Positions 62,905 through 64,000 of a stretch of 64,000 nt of DNA are shown here, piece after piece. The stretch covers positions 1,984,001 to 2,048,000 of the forward strand of contig NC_015145.1 in the NCBI RefSeq assembly GCF_000189535.1, written 5' to 3'. The stretch comes from Pseudarthrobacter phenanthrenivorans Sphe3 (GTDB taxonomy: Bacteria > Actinomycetota > Actinomycetes > Actinomycetales > Micrococcaceae). How positions within the stretch are numbered: the stretch's first letter is position 1; each line of letters opens with the position of its first letter. The notes beneath the pieces are model-generated. The model was not told where the DNA came from. It saw only the letters and a list, made by a program, of their open reading frames with translations, and did no database searches. A program made the position numbers and the translations under genes.

Positions 62905-63300
62905 ATGTCATTTGGTCAGCGTGACTTCGACCGCCAGAAGCCCGAGATCGACTTCCCCGAGGGCGATGTGCCCACGGAACTGGTCATTACCGACCTCATT
63001 GAGGGCGACGGCCGTGAAGCCAAGCCCGGCGACACCGTATCCACCCACTACGTGGGCGTGGCCTGGTCCACCGGCGAAGAGTTTGACGCGTCGTGGGGCC
63101 GCGGCGCACCGCTGGACTTCCGGGTCGGCGTGGGCCAGGTCATCCAGGGCTGGGACCAGGGCCTGCTGGGCATGAAAGTCGGCGGCCGCCGCCGCCTGGA
63201 AATCCCCTCGGAGCTGGCCTACGGCTCACGCGGAGCAGGCGGAGCCATCAAGCCGAACGAAGCCCTGATCTTCGTGGTGGACCTCGTCGGCGTCCGCTGA
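62905..63300 (+). CDS. FKBP-type peptidyl-prolyl cis-trans isomerase
   Basis: A 131-residue single-domain cytoplasmic FKBP: VITDLIEGDGREAKPGDTVSTHYVGVAW, GVGQVIQGWDQGLLGMKVGGRRRLEIP, AYGSRGAGGAIKPNEALIFVVDLVGV. It accelerates prolyl bond isomerisation and may act as a chaperone. AAAGGAG lies 6 bases before the ATG. The 105-base gap upstream contains small GGCAACAC-type repeats. Confidence 0.92.
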   Translation: MSFGQRDFDRQKPEIDFPEGDVPTELVITDLIEGDGREAKPGDTVSTHYVGVAWSTGEEFDASWGRGAPLDFRVGVGQVIQGWDQGLLGMKVGGRRRLEIPSELAYGSRGAGGAIKPNEALIFVVDLVGVR

Positions 63301-63330
63301 CAACAGCAGCCTGGCAGCACCAGCCAGTCC

Positions 63331-63381
63331 GGAAGCGCGGCAGCGCCTGGAACCAAAAGGTTCCGGTGCTGCCGCGCTTCC
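63331..63381 (+). terminator. Compound hairpin between FKBP and pafB
   Basis: An outer 14-bp stem (63331-63344 with 63368-63381) encloses an inner GGAACC/GGTTCC hairpin with an AAAA loop (63349-63364). It lies 30 bases past the FKBP stop and 36 bases before pafB, so pafB has its own promoter. Confidence 0.7.
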
Positions 63382-63416
63382 TGCGTTCGGCGGCGGAGTT
63401 TAGTAACGTAACGAGG

Positions 63417-64000
63417 GTGTCCGCATCCCGTACAGAACGTCTCCTCAACCTGCTGATCGCCCTGCTTAACACCAGGTACGGCCTGCGCCGCAGCGAACTG
63501 CGGGAAACCATTTACCGCGACACCGCCGCTAGTGAAGCATCCTTTGGCCGGATGTTTGAGCGGGACAAGAGCGACCTGCGGAAGTTCGGCTTCGAGGTCG
63601 AAACGCTCACAGACATGGGCTGGAGCGAGGACGACCCCGCCACCACCCGCTACCGGATCGGCAAGGAGTCCAACCGGCTGCCGGACGTCCAGCTGGGCCC
63701 CGAGGAATGGACAGTCCTCCTTTTGGCATCCCAGCTCTGGGAGAGGGCGGCCTTGGGCACCGCCGCGCAAAGTGCCCTGCGAAAGCTGCAGGCGTCCGGA
63801 ACGATGGCCGACGTCAGGCTCCCGGACGGTGTCCAACCCAGGATCAAACCTGCCGGCCAGGCCTTCGACGACCTCGTTGCGGCCATGCACGCCAAGCACC
63901 CCGTCACGTTCACCTACCTTGCCGGCAGCACCGGCACGGAGGAATTGCGGACCGTTGAGCCGTGGGGTTTGGGCAGCCGGTTCGGACACTGGTACCTGGC
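63417..64000 (+). CDS. pafB: WYL-domain regulator PafB (partial)
   Basis: The first 194 residues of a WYL-domain transcription factor; the gene runs off the right edge. It begins MSASRTERLLNLLIALLNTRYGL, a winged HTH with RSELRETIYRD and FERDKSDLRKFGFEV, and reaches the start of the WYL domain (AMHAKHPVTFTYLAGSTGTEELRTVEPWGLG). PafB with PafC activates the SOS-independent DNA damage response in mycobacteria. It starts at GTG 63417 with TAACGT 7 bases upstream, consistent with a leaderless mRNA. Confidence 0.88.
   Translation, partial: MSASRTERLLNLLIALLNTRYGLRRSELRETIYRDTAASEASFGRMFERDKSDLRKFGFEVETLTDMGWSEDDPATTRYRIGKESNRLPDVQLGPEEWTVLLLASQLWERAALGTAAQSALRKLQASGTMADVRLPDGVQPRIKPAGQAFDDLVAAMHAKHPVTFTYLAGSTGTEELRTVEPWGLGSRFGHWYL

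Overview
The window is a chromosomal segment of a high-GC Gram-positive bacterium, most likely an Arthrobacter/Pseudarthrobacter-type Micrococcaceae. The evidence is a complete Pup-proteasome locus (arc, dop, pup, prcB, prcA, pafA, pafB), the mycothiol gene mshC, actinobacterial domains of unknown function (DUF3099, DUF4193, DUF5703), a glgC/glgA pair of actinobacterial type, and many genes with a TANNNT -10 box 6-7 bases before the start codon, as in leaderless actinobacterial transcripts. Nearly all of it is ordinary core chromosome. The only clear mobile element is one IS481-family insertion at the 3' end of a tRNA-Leu gene.

Layout. 1-1.7 kb: minus-strand group (partial possible YbaK, SURF1, small Cys-containing protein, DUF3099). 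1.8-9.3 kb: fabG, a second SDR, serB, an LmeA-like protein, a lone ABC ATPase, a TauE/SafE permease, a TrmH-type methyltransferase, type B L31 with a structured leader and strong terminator, and a lipoate ligase-like protein. 9.3-13 kb: pepN and a YeiH-type permease. 13-16.5 kb: circularly permuted ATP-grasp, alpha-E and transglutaminase operon. 16.5-21.3 kb: PPOX protein, an unusual zinc-ribbon SDR, divergent glgC and glgA. 21.3-27.9 kb: fatty-acid module matching M. tuberculosis Rv0241c-Rv0244c (acyl-CoA oxidase, TetR repressor, fadA2, fabG4, htdX) with a perfect 13+13 bp palindromic operator. 27.9-38 kb: FUSC permease, serine hydrolase, thiol-dependent hydroquinone reductase-like protein, M50-like peptidase, DUF4193, two GT9 glycosyltransferases, small proteins, SGNH hydrolase, secreted HNH lipoprotein, DUF805. 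38-43 kb: a GAF-GAF histidine kinase without a neighbouring regulator, then unknown genes separated by many hairpins and a 3 x 16 bp tandem repeat, and DUF808. 43-44.5 kb: IS481 element and tRNA-Leu(GAG). 44.6-51.8 kb: M20 peptidase, acyl-CoA dehydrogenase, DUF5703, acidic protein, aldo/keto reductase, uppP, mshC, PAC2. 51.9-64 kb: HAD hydrolase, site-2 protease, trmI, then the Pup-proteasome locus with two FKBP isomerases and the start of pafB.

How the genes work together. In the proteasome locus Dop deamidates Pup ending in GGQ, PafA ligates it to substrate lysines, Arc/Mpa unfolds pupylated proteins, and PrcA/PrcB degrade them. The TetR palindrome lies between tetR and fadA2-fabG4-htdX and overlaps the repressor's own leaderless promoter, which predicts coupled autoregulation and repression. 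glgC and glgA supply and use ADP-glucose. The IS insertion left tRNA-Leu intact, displaced its original terminator by 1.36 kb, and brought in a replacement terminator in the same orientation.
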